A DNA stretch of 64,000 nt from Streptomyces typhae. Its GTDB lineage: Bacteria > Actinomycetota > Actinomycetes > Streptomycetales > Streptomycetaceae. The stretch is from NCBI RefSeq assembly GCF_009755605.1, contig NZ_WPNZ01000016.1, forward strand, positions 63,703-127,702, read 5' to 3'. The position numbers and the translations under genes are program-made. The notes beneath the pieces are model-generated. The model was not told the origin of the DNA and made no database searches. It saw only the letters and a list, made by a program, of their open reading frames with translations. This document shows, one piece after another, positions 15,831 to 24,088 of this stretch (within the stretch, counting starts at the first letter, position 1; every line of letters starts with the position of its first letter).

Positions 15831-16350
15831 GGGCCTCGCGGTGGGCCTGCGCAAGATCCACGTACGCGGTGGCGTTGAGGGTGAGCTCCTCGCGCTCCTC
15901 CTCGGCGAGCTCCCGCACGACCTTCGCGGGCACACCGGCGACCAGCGAACCGGCGGGCACCCGCATCCGCTGCGGCACGAGGGCTCCCGCGGCGACGAGG
16001 GAACCCGCGCCGATCCGGGCGCCGTTGAGCACGGTGGCGCCCATACCGATGAGGGAGTCGTCCCCGACGGTGCAGCCGTGCAGGACCGCGTTGTGGCCGA
16101 CCGAGACGCGCTCACCGACGGAGAGGGGGAAGTCCGGGTCGACGTGCAGGCTGCAGTTGTCCTGGATGTTGCTGTCGGCGCCGATCTCGATGGGCCCGAA
16201 GTCGGCGCGCAGGACGGCGCCGTACCAGGCGCTCGCCCGCGGGCCGAGGGTCACCTCGCCGATCACTGCGGCCGTCGGCGCGATGAAGGCGTCCTGGTCG
16301 ACTTTCGGCTCCTTGCCGCCGAAGCCCATGACGAGTGCCTGCTGGCTCAT
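15814..16350 (-). CDS. Gamma-carbonic anhydrase-like hexapeptide-repeat protein
   Basis: A 178-residue left-handed beta-helix protein. Hexapeptide repeats of the IGADSN / VGDDSL / IGAGSL type run through the core. The three metal-ligand histidines expected for the gamma class are present: LHVDP, then VGHNAVLHG. Whether it hydrates CO2 is not certain, because many YrdA/PaaY-like members show little activity. Start ATG 16350 (MSQQALVMGF) follows AAGAGGAAG on the coding strand. It converges with the peptidase-like gene. Confidence 0.85.
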   Translation of the reverse strand: MSQQALVMGFGGKEPKVDQDAFIAPTAAVIGEVTLGPRASAWYGAVLRADFGPIEIGADSNIQDNCSLHVDPDFPLSVGERVSVGHNAVLHGCTVGDDSLIGMGATVLNGARIGAGSLVAAGALVPQRMRVPAGSLVAGVPAKVVRELAEEEREELTLNATAYVDLAQAHREALSRPA

Positions 16351-16502
16351 CGGCTTCCTCTTTCTCTCCGTGCCGTCGGGTGTCCGTCGCGTCGTCGTGC
16401 CTGAGCGAACGGTACGGGACGGCCGTCCGGCCGCCGCCGCATGGGGCGAAGATCACAGGCGGTGGCGGTGCCCGGCGCGGACCCCGCGAGTAACGTGAGC
16501 GG

Positions 16503-17249
16503 GTGCCCGGAAACAAGAACGTGTTCTCATCACTGGCCGCCTGGCGGCGCGGCGTGGCGCAGCGCGCCGTCCACGCCGGATGGGACTGGGTGCGGCGCAC
16601 GGGCGCGGTGACGGCGGACCGCCCCGGGCGGCTCCGGTTCGGCGCGATCGGCGAGGGCACGAAGCTGGCGTTCCCGCAGGGCACCGTCTTCGGCGCGCCC
16701 TGGATCCGGCTCGGCGCGCACTGCATCGTGGGCGAACAGGTCACCCTCACCGCCGGTCTGATGCCGGACCTCGACCTCGGCCCGGACCCGATCCTGCGCG
16801 TCGGGGACGGCGTGGTCCTCGGCCGCGGCAGCCACATCATCGCGGACACCACGGTGACCGTGGGCGACGACTGCTACTTCGGGCCGTATGTGTACGTGAC
16901 GTCGACGAACCACTCGTACGACGACCCGCACACGCCCATCGGCAAGCAGTGGCCGCGGATGGAGCCGGTCGAGATCGGATCCGGCTGCTGGATCGGCACG
17001 GGTGCCGTGATCCTGCCGGGCGCCCGCATCGGCCGCAACGTGGTCGTGGCCGCGGGGGCCGTGGTGCGCGGCGCGGTGCCCGACCACGCGGTGGTGGCGG
17101 GGGCGCCCGCGCGGGTGGTGCGGACGTGGTGCGCGGAGCGCGGCTGGGAGCCGCCGCTGCGCACACCGGCTCCGGTGCCGATACCGGAGGGCATCACCCC
17201 CGAGCAACTGCTCGCGCTCGCGGAGCTGACAGAGCTCGACGGTCCGTGA
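16503..17249 (+). CDS. Left-handed beta-helix acyltransferase
   Basis: The 248-residue protein belongs to the hexapeptide acyltransferases. Residues 70-205 carry VGDGVVLGRGSHIIADTTVT and similar repeats, and STNHSYDDP contains the conserved His of the catalytic loop. The C-terminal IGTGAVILPGARIGRNVVVAAGA coil is typical of maltose- or galactoside-O-acetyltransferase relatives involved in polysaccharide modification. The acceptor is unknown. Start GTG 16503 is the first plausible codon. It is divergent from the gamma-carbonic anhydrase-like gene. Confidence 0.8.
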   Translation: MPGNKNVFSSLAAWRRGVAQRAVHAGWDWVRRTGAVTADRPGRLRFGAIGEGTKLAFPQGTVFGAPWIRLGAHCIVGEQVTLTAGLMPDLDLGPDPILRVGDGVVLGRGSHIIADTTVTVGDDCYFGPYVYVTSTNHSYDDPHTPIGKQWPRMEPVEIGSGCWIGTGAVILPGARIGRNVVVAAGAVVRGAVPDHAVVAGAPARVVRTWCAERGWEPPLRTPAPVPIPEGITPEQLLALAELTELDGP

Positions 17250-17267
17250 ACCCGCGGCGGGGGCGGG

Positions 17268-18143
17268 TCAGCCCGTCGCCAGCAGGACCGTGCCGATGAG
17301 GGCGAGCCCGGCGCCCGCCGCCTGCACCCCGCGCAGCCGCTCCTTGAGCACGCCGCGGGCCGCGAGGGCCGTGACCACCGGATAGAGCGAGGCGAGCACG
17401 GCGGCGACGGTGACGGGTCCGCTCCTGGCCGCCATCGCGTAGGTGCCGTTGGCGGCGACGTCCGCGAGGCCCACGAAGGCGAGCGCGGGCAGCGCGGAGC
17501 GGAGCGCGCGCATGCCGGTGTCCTCGGGGAGCGCGACCGCCCCGCGCCGCACGGAGACGTACAGCGCCGCACCGCCCGCGAGGACGTTCGTGACGCGCTG
17601 GACGAACAGGGCGAGGAACAGCCCCGTGACGGTGCTCGACGCCTCCGCGATCAGCGCCATGACGGCGCCGAAGCCGAACGCCGCGAGGAGCGTCAGCAGG
17701 ACCGCCTGCCGTCGCACCGGGGCGCCCCGCAGCTCCGGGCCGCCCGCGAGCACGATGCCCGCGACGGCCACGGCGATGCCCGCGAACTGCGCGAACCCCG
17801 GCCGCTCGCCGAGGAAGAGGCCCACGCCCACCGGCACGGCGACCCCCAGCGAACCGAGCGGCGAGACCACGCCCATCGGGCCGAGCGCCAGGGCCTTGTA
17901 GAAGGCGAGCATCGCGACGGGCCCCACGAGTCCCGCGCCGACCGCGAACCACAGCCGCGGCCCCCACTCGCCCCAGGCGCCCGTGGCGAGCACGACGGCA
18001 CCGAGGACGACCACGGCGATGCACTGCGAGACGACGACCACGGTGAGAGCGGGGATGCGCCGGGTCAGCAGTCCGCCGCCGAAGTCGGCGAGCCCCCACA
18101 TGAGGCTTGTGGCCAGGGCGAACAGCGCTGTCAGGCCGGACAC
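17268..18143 (-). CDS. EamA/DMT family exporter
   Basis: A 291-residue drug/metabolite transporter with ten predicted membrane helices in two EamA halves. Each half shows signatures such as LGPMGVVSPLGSLGVAVP and GPVTVAAVLASLYPVVTALA, the latter with the conserved Pro and Glu of an LKERL loop. Start GTG 18143 (VSGLTALFALATS) has GAGG six bases upstream. It is divergent from the XRE-cupin regulator, with shared operator-like repeats between the starts. This pairing commonly means the regulator controls the exporter. The substrate is likely an amino acid or a small metabolite but is not shown. Confidence 0.88.
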   Translation of the reverse strand: MSGLTALFALATSLMWGLADFGGGLLTRRIPALTVVVVSQCIAVVVLGAVVLATGAWGEWGPRLWFAVGAGLVGPVAMLAFYKALALGPMGVVSPLGSLGVAVPVGVGLFLGERPGFAQFAGIAVAVAGIVLAGGPELRGAPVRRQAVLLTLLAAFGFGAVMALIAEASSTVTGLFLALFVQRVTNVLAGGAALYVSVRRGAVALPEDTGMRALRSALPALAFVGLADVAANGTYAMAARSGPVTVAAVLASLYPVVTALAARGVLKERLRGVQAAGAGLALIGTVLLATG

Positions 18144-18153
18144 GAAAACCTCG

Positions 18154-18239
18154 CAGTACAGTGTGGTGGACCTTCGGGAACCCTCGTTTGCACCACACCG
18201 TAGTTCAGTACAGTGAACTCTGTCATCCAAAATATTGGA
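18154..18239. promoter_or_regulatory. Divergent promoter with repeated operator-like palindromes
   Basis: CAGTACAGTG occurs twice (18154-18163 and 18206-18215). The second copy lies in the near-palindrome AGTTCAGTACAGTGAACT (18202-18219). An inverted repeat GTGTGGTG/CACCACAC spans 18161-18198, and TCCAAAATATTGGA (18226-18239) is a further near-palindrome. All lie between the exporter start and the chosen regulator start. Binding by the XRE regulator is inference. Confidence 0.55.
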
Positions 18240-18245
18240 CGGAAT

Positions 18246-18830
18246 GTGTCGGACCTCGACCAGCTGACTCAGTCCCTCGCGCGCAACCTCAAGCGCTGGC
18301 GGACCGAACGGAACTTCACGCTCGACGCGCTCGCGGCCCGCGCGGGCGTCAGCCGGGGCATGATCATCCAGATCGAGCAGGCGCGCACGAACCCCAGCGT
18401 GGGCATCACGGTCAAGCTCGCGGACGCGCTCGGCGTCAGCATCACCACGCTGCTCGACCACGAACAGGGCCCGCAGGTCCGGCTCGTGCCGCCCGAGCGC
18501 GCGGTGCGGATGTGGTCCACGGACGCGGGCAGCAGCACGACCTTGCTCGTCGGTACGGAGTCCCGGGGCCCGTTCGAGCTGTGGACCTGGCATCTGATGC
18601 CGGGCGAGGGCAGCGACTCCGACGGCCACCCGCCGGGCACGCTGGAGCTGCTGCACGTCAGGACGGGGGAGTTGACGCTGGTCGTGGACGGCGACGAGCA
18701 CCTCGTCGCGGCCGGTTGCGCGGCGTCGTTCGAGGCGAACGCGGCGCACGGCTACCACAACAAGGGCGCCGAGCCGGTCGAGATGACCATGGCGGTGTCG
18801 GTCCCGCCCGCCCACGCGGGAACGTACTGA
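18246..18830 (+). CDS. XRE family regulator with cupin sensor domain
   Basis: The 194-residue protein has an N-terminal helix-turn-helix (about 8-65, TLDALAARAGVSRGMIIQIE) and a C-terminal cupin barrel. The cupin includes GTLELLHVRTGELTLVVDGDEHLV and a final HGYHNKG metal-site-like strand. Such proteins repress a neighbouring gene and release it on ligand binding. The start is GTG 18246 (SDLDQLTQSLARN) with GGACGGA upstream. A longer frame from GTG 18213 would run across the operator palindromes and is less likely. It is divergent from the EamA exporter, its probable target. Confidence 0.88.
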   Translation: MSDLDQLTQSLARNLKRWRTERNFTLDALAARAGVSRGMIIQIEQARTNPSVGITVKLADALGVSITTLLDHEQGPQVRLVPPERAVRMWSTDAGSSTTLLVGTESRGPFELWTWHLMPGEGSDSDGHPPGTLELLHVRTGELTLVVDGDEHLVAAGCAASFEANAAHGYHNKGAEPVEMTMAVSVPPAHAGTY

Positions 18831-18881
18831 GGCCCGGGACTCGGTTCACCACGCGCCCGCCCACTGGGCTACCGTGCCGCC

Positions 18882-19442
18882 ATGCGTGCTCCCTTCGGTG
18901 ATTTCGACGTCGTCCGGCCCGCCCCGGAAGCCCTCGACCTGCTCGTCGCCCCCGTGGCCGACGCCGTGCGCGGCTGGAACGGGCCGGTGCCCGCCGACGA
19001 GCTGATCCACGTCGACACCGACCCGGCCTGGGCGGACACGGCCACGTTCGTGGAGCACTACGGCCCCGAACTGCTCGCCAGGTCCGCGAACTGCGTGGTC
19101 GTCGCCGGCAAGCGGGCGGGCGAGACGACCCTCGCGGCCTGTCTGGTGCCGTCCGCGGCGCGCGTCGACGTCAACGGAGTCGTACGGCGCAGGCTCGGCG
19201 TCCGCAAGGCGTCGTTCGCGCCCATGGACACCGCCGTCGGCGAGACCGGCATGGAGTACGGCGGCATCACGCCCATCGGTCTGCCCGCCGCCTGGCCGCT
19301 CCTGGTGGACGCCGCGGTGGCCGATCTGCCGCACGTCCTCGTCGGCAGCGGCAGCCGCAGGGGCAAGCTGATCGTGCCGGGCAAGGTGTTCGCGGGCCTG
19401 CCGAACGCGACGGTGGTCGAGGGGCTCGGGCAGGCGGCCTGA
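18882..19442 (+). CDS. YbaK/ProX-type aminoacyl-tRNA deacylase domain protein
   Basis: The 186-residue protein has the YbaK fold, which hydrolyses mischarged tRNAs in trans. LGVRKASFAP carries the conserved Lys, and GGITPIGLP and the PHVLVGSGSRRGKLIVPG stretch match family blocks. It has a longer N-terminus than E. coli YbaK. It stands alone after the XRE regulator, 51 bp downstream, and could be co-transcribed with it. Which tRNA it edits cannot be told. Confidence 0.8.
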   Translation: MRAPFGDFDVVRPAPEALDLLVAPVADAVRGWNGPVPADELIHVDTDPAWADTATFVEHYGPELLARSANCVVVAGKRAGETTLAACLVPSAARVDVNGVVRRRLGVRKASFAPMDTAVGETGMEYGGITPIGLPAAWPLLVDAAVADLPHVLVGSGSRRGKLIVPGKVFAGLPNATVVEGLGQAA

Positions 19443-19541
19443 CCAGGTTCGGGCGCTTGGCCTGACCGGGTTCGCGCGGGCGACCGCCCCGGCCGGAGCA
19501 GGGACGGGGGCAGGTGGCCGGGCGAGGGCCCGGTGGTCCGG

Positions 19542-20774
19542 CTAACGTCCCTGCTGCCGCGGAGCTGTGACGCCCTCGGCCCGCAGCCGCTCGATGTCGG
19601 CCGCCTCCCGGCCGAGTTCGGCCAGGATCTTCTCCGTGTGCTCGCCCACGCCCGGCACGGGGTCCATGCGCGGGCTCACGCCGGAGAGCGCGACGGGCGG
19701 CAGGAGCGCCCGGATGCCGGGCGCCGCCCCCGGCAGCCCCACGTCGCGCCAGCGGTCCCGGGCGGCGAGCACGGGATGGTCCAGGAAGTCGGAGACCGTG
19801 TTGACGCCCGCGTTGGCGATGCGCGCCGTGTCGAGCAGCGCCACCGCCTCGTCCCCGGGCAGCTCCGCGAACCGCGCGGCGATCGCCGCGTCCAGCTCGT
19901 CGCGGTGCGCGACCCGCGCGGAACCGGTGGCGAAGCGCGGGTCGGCCACCATGTCCGGCCGCTCCAGGAACCGCTCGCACAGGGCTGCCCACTCGGGCTC
20001 GTTCTGCACCGAGATCAGCACCTCCTTGCCGTCGGCGGCCACGAACACGCCGTAGGGCGCGACCGTCGCGTGCCGGGCGCCGACGCGTGGCGGCTGCGCA
20101 CCGCCGTGGCGGGTGTAGTACGCGGGCTGGCTCATCCACTCGGCGAGCGCGTCGAAGAGGGAGATCTCCACGGCGGGCGCCCGACCGGTCGTCGCGCGCG
20201 TGAACAGCGCCGACAGGACGCCGCTGTAGGCGTACATCCCCGCCGCTATGTCGGCGACCGAGATCCCGACGCGCACGGCCTCGTCGGGGGTGCCGGTGAG
20301 GGAGAGCAGGCCCGTCTGGCACTGCACGAGCATGTCGTACGCCTTGCGGTCCGCCCAGGGCCCGTCGGTGCCGTAGCCGCTGACCGTGCAGGTGATCAGG
20401 GAAGGATGGCGGGCCCGCAGAACGGGCGGGGAGAGACCGAGCCGCTCGGCCGCGCCCGGGGCGAGGTTCTGCACGAACACGTCCGCCCCGGCGACGAGTT
20501 CCCGCAGGATCTCCAGGCCCGCGGGGGACTTCACGTCCAGGACGATCGACTCCTTGGAGCGGTTCAGCCAGACGAAATAGCTGGCCTCGCCGTGCACGGT
20601 GGTGTCGTAGCGGCGCGCGAAGTCACCCCCGCCGGGGCGCTCCACCTTGATGACCCTCGCACCCAGGTCCGCGAGCTGCCGGGTGGCGAACGGGGCGGCG
20701 ACGGCCTGCTCCAGGCTGACCACGGTGATCCCGGCCAGTGGCAGCGCGTGCGGTGCGGTGCTCTCGTGCGGCAT
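19542..20774 (-). CDS. CaiB/BaiF family CoA-transferase
   Basis: The 410-residue length and motifs fit class III CoA-transferases, which move CoA between carboxylic acids through a covalent aspartyl intermediate. The N-terminus reads LAGITVVSLEQAVAAPFATRQLADLGARVIKVE, followed by YFVWLNRSKESIVLD and the catalytic Asp in KAYDMLVQCQTGLLS. No acyl-CoA partner genes are adjacent, so the substrate is open. It is convergent with the YbaK-type gene. Confidence 0.9.
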   Translation of the reverse strand: MPHESTAPHALPLAGITVVSLEQAVAAPFATRQLADLGARVIKVERPGGGDFARRYDTTVHGEASYFVWLNRSKESIVLDVKSPAGLEILRELVAGADVFVQNLAPGAAERLGLSPPVLRARHPSLITCTVSGYGTDGPWADRKAYDMLVQCQTGLLSLTGTPDEAVRVGISVADIAAGMYAYSGVLSALFTRATTGRAPAVEISLFDALAEWMSQPAYYTRHGGAQPPRVGARHATVAPYGVFVAADGKEVLISVQNEPEWAALCERFLERPDMVADPRFATGSARVAHRDELDAAIAARFAELPGDEAVALLDTARIANAGVNTVSDFLDHPVLAARDRWRDVGLPGAAPGIRALLPPVALSGVSPRMDPVPGVGEHTEKILAELGREAADIERLRAEGVTAPRQQGR

Positions 20775-21228
20775 CGTCAGGGCCGCCCGCTCCGGTACGC
20801 CTCGTGGAACTGCTCGCTGCCCCTCATCCGGTGTGCTCCCCTCCCGTGGCGCCGGCCGCCGGGCCGCGGCCGGTGTGGACCGACGGTACCGGGGCGCACC
20901 CGGGGGCGCGCGTCCGGTGCCGGCCCCCGCCGTTCACCTGATGCTCACGAGGGTCGGCACGATCGGTCTCGCGCACCTTGAGCGCAGTTCAGCCGAGGGG
21001 GTCACCGTGCTGAACAGGCGCCTTTTCCGCTTTCCCGCAGTCAGCAGGCCGCACGCCTCCCGCTTCCGCGACTCTCCCCGCTCCCGCGACTTCTCCCGCT
21101 TCCGCGACTTCTCCCGCACCAGCGACTCCTCCCGCTTCCGCACCTTCGTACGGCGCTGCTCCCGCACGCCCTCCAGTACGGCGCTTTCAGCGGACTCCCC
21201 GTCCGTCCCATCGAACGGAGAAAATGTC
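20775..21228. other. 454-bp gap with serine/arginine-like 18-mer repeats
   Basis: No gene is supported. From about 21050 to 21145, units like CTTCCGCGACTTCTCCCG repeat roughly five times. The ATG 21229 of the next gene has ACGGAG ten bases upstream. One frame is open across the repeats in line with that gene, but it would give an artefactual RFRDFSR-rich extension. The promoter for the downstream pair must lie here; I see no clear -10/-35. Confidence 0.5.
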
Positions 21229-22062
21229 ATGCCCGCGACACCCGTCACTCCCGTCCCGGAAGCCGCCGCGGCCACCTCCGCCGCCCCGGCGTACGTCCCG
21301 TCCATCGCCCACTCCGAGGAGCAGATCCGCGCCGCCCAGCGGCTGCGCTTCCAGGTCTTCGGCGAGGAGATGGGCGCAGCGCTCGACACGCCGCTGGCCG
21401 GGCACGACATCGACGCCTTCGACGACCTCGCGGACCACCTGATCATCACCGACACCACCAGCGGCGACGTCGTCGGCACCTACCGCCTGATCCCGCCCGG
21501 CCGCTCGGAACGCTCCTACTCCGACGGGGAGTTCGACCTCAGCGCCCTGCGTCCGCTGCGTCCCGCCACCGTCGAGGCCGGGCGCTCCTGCGTGCACCCC
21601 GACCACCGCTCCGGCGCCGTGATCAACCTGATGTGGTCGGCCCTCGCCCGCTACGTCCTGCTCTCCGGCCACCGCTATCTGGCGGGCTGCGCCTCCGTGC
21701 CGCTGTCCGACGGCGGTACGGGCGCCGCCGGCGCCTGGCTGCTCGGCACCGCCAAGCACGCGTCGCCGCCCGAACTCCGCGTGCACCCGCACCGCCCGTG
21801 GACGCCCGGCGACCTCGCCGAGCACCGCCCGAGCTACGCGGACCTGCCGCCCCTGCTGCGCGGCTATCTGCGCCTGGGCGCCTGGATGTGCGGGGCACCC
21901 GCGCACGACCCCGATTTCGACTCCGCCGACTTCTACGTGCTCCTCGACACCGAGCGGCTGAGCGAACGGCACCGCAGGTTCTTCCTCGGTGACGCCGGGC
22001 GCGGTGACAGCGCGGGCGGTGCCGCGGCGCGCACCGGTGCCGTGTCCGGGACGAGCGCGTGA
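21229..22062 (+). CDS. olsB: Acyl-ACP-dependent N-acyltransferase, OlsB-like (GNAT fold)
   Basis: The 277-residue protein resembles OlsB/hemolysin-type N-acyltransferases, which transfer a 3-hydroxyacyl chain to ornithine as the first step in ornithine lipid synthesis. Family blocks seen: QRLRFQVFGEEMGA, DHLIITDTTSGDVVGTYRLI, VEAGRSCVHPDHRSGAVINLMWSALARY and LAGCASVPL. Start ATG 21229 has ACGGAGAAA upstream. Its stop overlaps the GTG of the next gene (GTGA), an O-acyltransferase, giving the OlsB-OlsA pair needed for ornithine lipids. The acceptor amine is inferred from this pairing. Confidence 0.82.
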   Translation: MPATPVTPVPEAAAATSAAPAYVPSIAHSEEQIRAAQRLRFQVFGEEMGAALDTPLAGHDIDAFDDLADHLIITDTTSGDVVGTYRLIPPGRSERSYSDGEFDLSALRPLRPATVEAGRSCVHPDHRSGAVINLMWSALARYVLLSGHRYLAGCASVPLSDGGTGAAGAWLLGTAKHASPPELRVHPHRPWTPGDLAEHRPSYADLPPLLRGYLRLGAWMCGAPAHDPDFDSADFYVLLDTERLSERHRRFFLGDAGRGDSAGGAAARTGAVSGTSA

Positions 22063-22859
22063 ACCCCTGGGCCGTCGACGCGGGCTGTCCGCGGACCTGC
22101 GCGGTGCGTCCGGCCGCCCGGGTCGGGCCCCTCGGCGCCCTGCCGCGGTACGCGGCCCTCGCCCGTGAGCTCACCCGGTGCCTGGTCCTCGGTGAGCGTC
22201 TCGCCGGGGACGCGGCGCCCCGGACCCAGGCGCGCCGGGTCCTGGACGCGCTCGGCGTACGCCTCGAAACGCCCTCGGCGCGGCCGGGTCCCTTGAGCGT
22301 GCCGGGCTCCGACCGCGGCACGCTGATCGTCGCCAACCACATCTCGTGGCTGGACGTCGTGGCGCTGCTCGCCGTCGAGCCGGTGTCGTTCGTCGCCAAG
22401 AAGGAAGTGGGGCGGTGGCCGGTCGTCGGCACGCTCGCCCGGCGCATGGGCACGCAGTTCATCGACCGCGAGGGCGGGCGGCACGCGCTGCCCCTGATGG
22501 TGGGCGAGCTGGCCAAGACGCTGGCGTCCGGGCGGTCCGTCCTGGTCTTCCCGCAGGCCACCACCTGGTGCTCGGTCTCGGCGGGGCGGTTCCGCCGGGC
22601 CGCGTTCCAGGCGGCGGTGGACGCGGGCGCGGCGGTGCGGCCGGTGACCGTGGCGTACCGCGTCGGCGGGAGGACCAGCACCTCGGCGGCGTTCCTCGGG
22701 GACGAGGGCTTCGGGGGGTCGCTGCGGCGGGTGGTCGCCACCCGCGGCCTGACCGTGCGGGTCACCGCGCACGCGCCGCTGTACGGGGAGGACCGCAGGA
22801 CGCTGGCGGCGGGGGCGTGGGCGGCGGTGAGCGCGGGGGAGGCCGACGTACATGGCTGA
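22059..22859 (+). CDS. olsA: Lysophospholipid-type O-acyltransferase, PlsC/OlsA-like
   Basis: The 266-residue acyltransferase has the catalytic box NHISWLD (about 95-101) and a second motif VFPQATTWCS. The usual PlsC motif there is FPEGT, so the Glu and Gly are replaced by Gln and Ala. Other blocks (GTQFIDREGG, AAFQAAVDAGAAVRPVTV) are intact. Paired with the upstream N-acyltransferase by a 4-bp overlap, it should esterify the hydroxyl of lyso-ornithine lipid. It might instead be a general lysophosphatidate acyltransferase. Its 3' end is followed by a tandem duplicate of the stop-codon region. Confidence 0.82.
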   Translation: MNPWAVDAGCPRTCAVRPAARVGPLGALPRYAALARELTRCLVLGERLAGDAAPRTQARRVLDALGVRLETPSARPGPLSVPGSDRGTLIVANHISWLDVVALLAVEPVSFVAKKEVGRWPVVGTLARRMGTQFIDREGGRHALPLMVGELAKTLASGRSVLVFPQATTWCSVSAGRFRRAAFQAAVDAGAAVRPVTVAYRVGGRTSTSAAFLGDEGFGGSLRRVVATRGLTVRVTAHAPLYGEDRRTLAAGAWAAVSAGEADVHG

Positions 22860-22908
22860 GATGGGAGCGCCGGGGGAGGTCGACGTGCAGGGCTGAGACG
22901 GGAGCGGG
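22835..22908 (+). repeat. 37-bp tandem duplication of the acyltransferase 3' end
   Basis: The segment from GGGGGAGG at 22835, including the stop codon, is repeated with a few changes from 22872. The second copy keeps a TGA in the same relative place. Confidence 0.7.
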
Positions 22909-23050
22909 TTCGCCACCGTGTGTGACTGCACACGTTCAACTCGTGTTCACGGCGTGCTCGCGCACCGCTGACACGCTCCTCCCCGTTCCCCCGCGTCCCC
23001 TGTCCCCCGACCGGACGCGTCTCCCCACCTCCCTACGGAAGAGGAACCCG

Positions 23051-24088
23051 GTGCCCGTCACCCGAAAGCTCCGTACCTCCCTGCTGTCCGCGAGCGCCCT
23101 CGCCGGCGCCGCCGCGCTCGTGCTCCAGACCGCGCTGCCCGCGCACGCCGCCGTGGACTTCGACGTGACCGCGACGGTGGAGACCGTCCCGGTGTCGCAC
23201 AGCGGGGACGCCGCGGACGACCCGGCGATCTGGGTGCACCCGAGCGACCCGGCCCGGTCCGCCGTGGTGGCCACGGACAAGAAGGGCGCCCTGGAGGTGT
23301 ACGACCTCAAGGGCGCGCGGATCCAGCGGATCGACGGGGACCACGGCAACAACGTCGACGTACGCGGTGACGTCGTCGTGTCCGCGGACGACGAGGCGGC
23401 GGGCGGCGACGGCGCCCTGCACATCTACCGCATCGACCCGGCGACACGGCGCCTCAAGCACCTCAAGGACGTGCCGACCGAGGTCACCGCGCACGGCGTC
23501 TGCCTCTACACATCGCCGGCGTCCGGGAAGCTCTACGCCTACCCCAACTCCACCTCGGGCCGCGTCGAGCAGTGGGAACTCGCCGTCAACGGCGACGCGG
23601 TGACCGCGAGGTCGGTGCGGCTCTTCGACGCGGGCTCCGCCGTCGAGGGCTGCTACGCCGACGAGAGCACCGGGAAGCTGTACCTCGGCGAGGAGGACGT
23701 CGGCGTCTGGGTCTACGGCGCCGAACCGAACGCGGGGACCGCCCGCACCAAGCTCGACTCCACCGGCTCCGGCGGCCACCTCACCGCCGACACCGAGGGC
23801 ATAGCGGCCGCGGGCAACCGCCTCTTCGTCTCCTCGCAGGGCAGCGACGACTTCACCGTGTACGACCGGCGCAGCGGCGCCTACCTCGGCCGCTTCGGGG
23901 TGGCCTCCGGCAGCGCGGCCGACGACTGCGAGGACACCGACGGCATCGACGCGACCGCCGCGGGACTCGGCGCCGCCTTCCCCAAGGGCGTCTTCGTCTG
24001 CCAGGACGGCTCCAACGGCGCCCCCGGCAGCAGCGGCAACCAGAACTTCAAGTACGTGCCCCTGGAGCGGATCACCGACCGCGTGTGA
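23051..24088 (+). CDS. Secreted beta-propeller phytase
   Basis: The 345-residue secreted enzyme begins with a signal peptide (about 1-36, ending LPAHA). The mature part shows beta-propeller phytase landmarks: DDPAIWVHP, ATDKKGALEVYDL, VSADDEAAGG, EGCYADESTGKLYLGEED and a late DTDGIDAT. Acidic residues in these blades bind calcium. Such enzymes release phosphate from extracellular phytate. Start GTG 23051 has GAGGAA upstream. I saw no clear Pho box in the 190-bp upstream gap. The 3' end overlaps the convergent regulator by 17 bp. Confidence 0.9.
   Translation: MPVTRKLRTSLLSASALAGAAALVLQTALPAHAAVDFDVTATVETVPVSHSGDAADDPAIWVHPSDPARSAVVATDKKGALEVYDLKGARIQRIDGDHGNNVDVRGDVVVSADDEAAGGDGALHIYRIDPATRRLKHLKDVPTEVTAHGVCLYTSPASGKLYAYPNSTSGRVEQWELAVNGDAVTARSVRLFDAGSAVEGCYADESTGKLYLGEEDVGVWVYGAEPNAGTARTKLDSTGSGGHLTADTEGIAAAGNRLFVSSQGSDDFTVYDRRSGAYLGRFGVASGSAADDCEDTDGIDATAAGLGAAFPKGVFVCQDGSNGAPGSSGNQNFKYVPLERITDRV

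Noticed and set aside
20647..21228. Upstream extension of the OlsB-like gene
   Set aside because: The in-frame extension is made of tandem repeats; ATG 21229 has a proper ribosome binding site.
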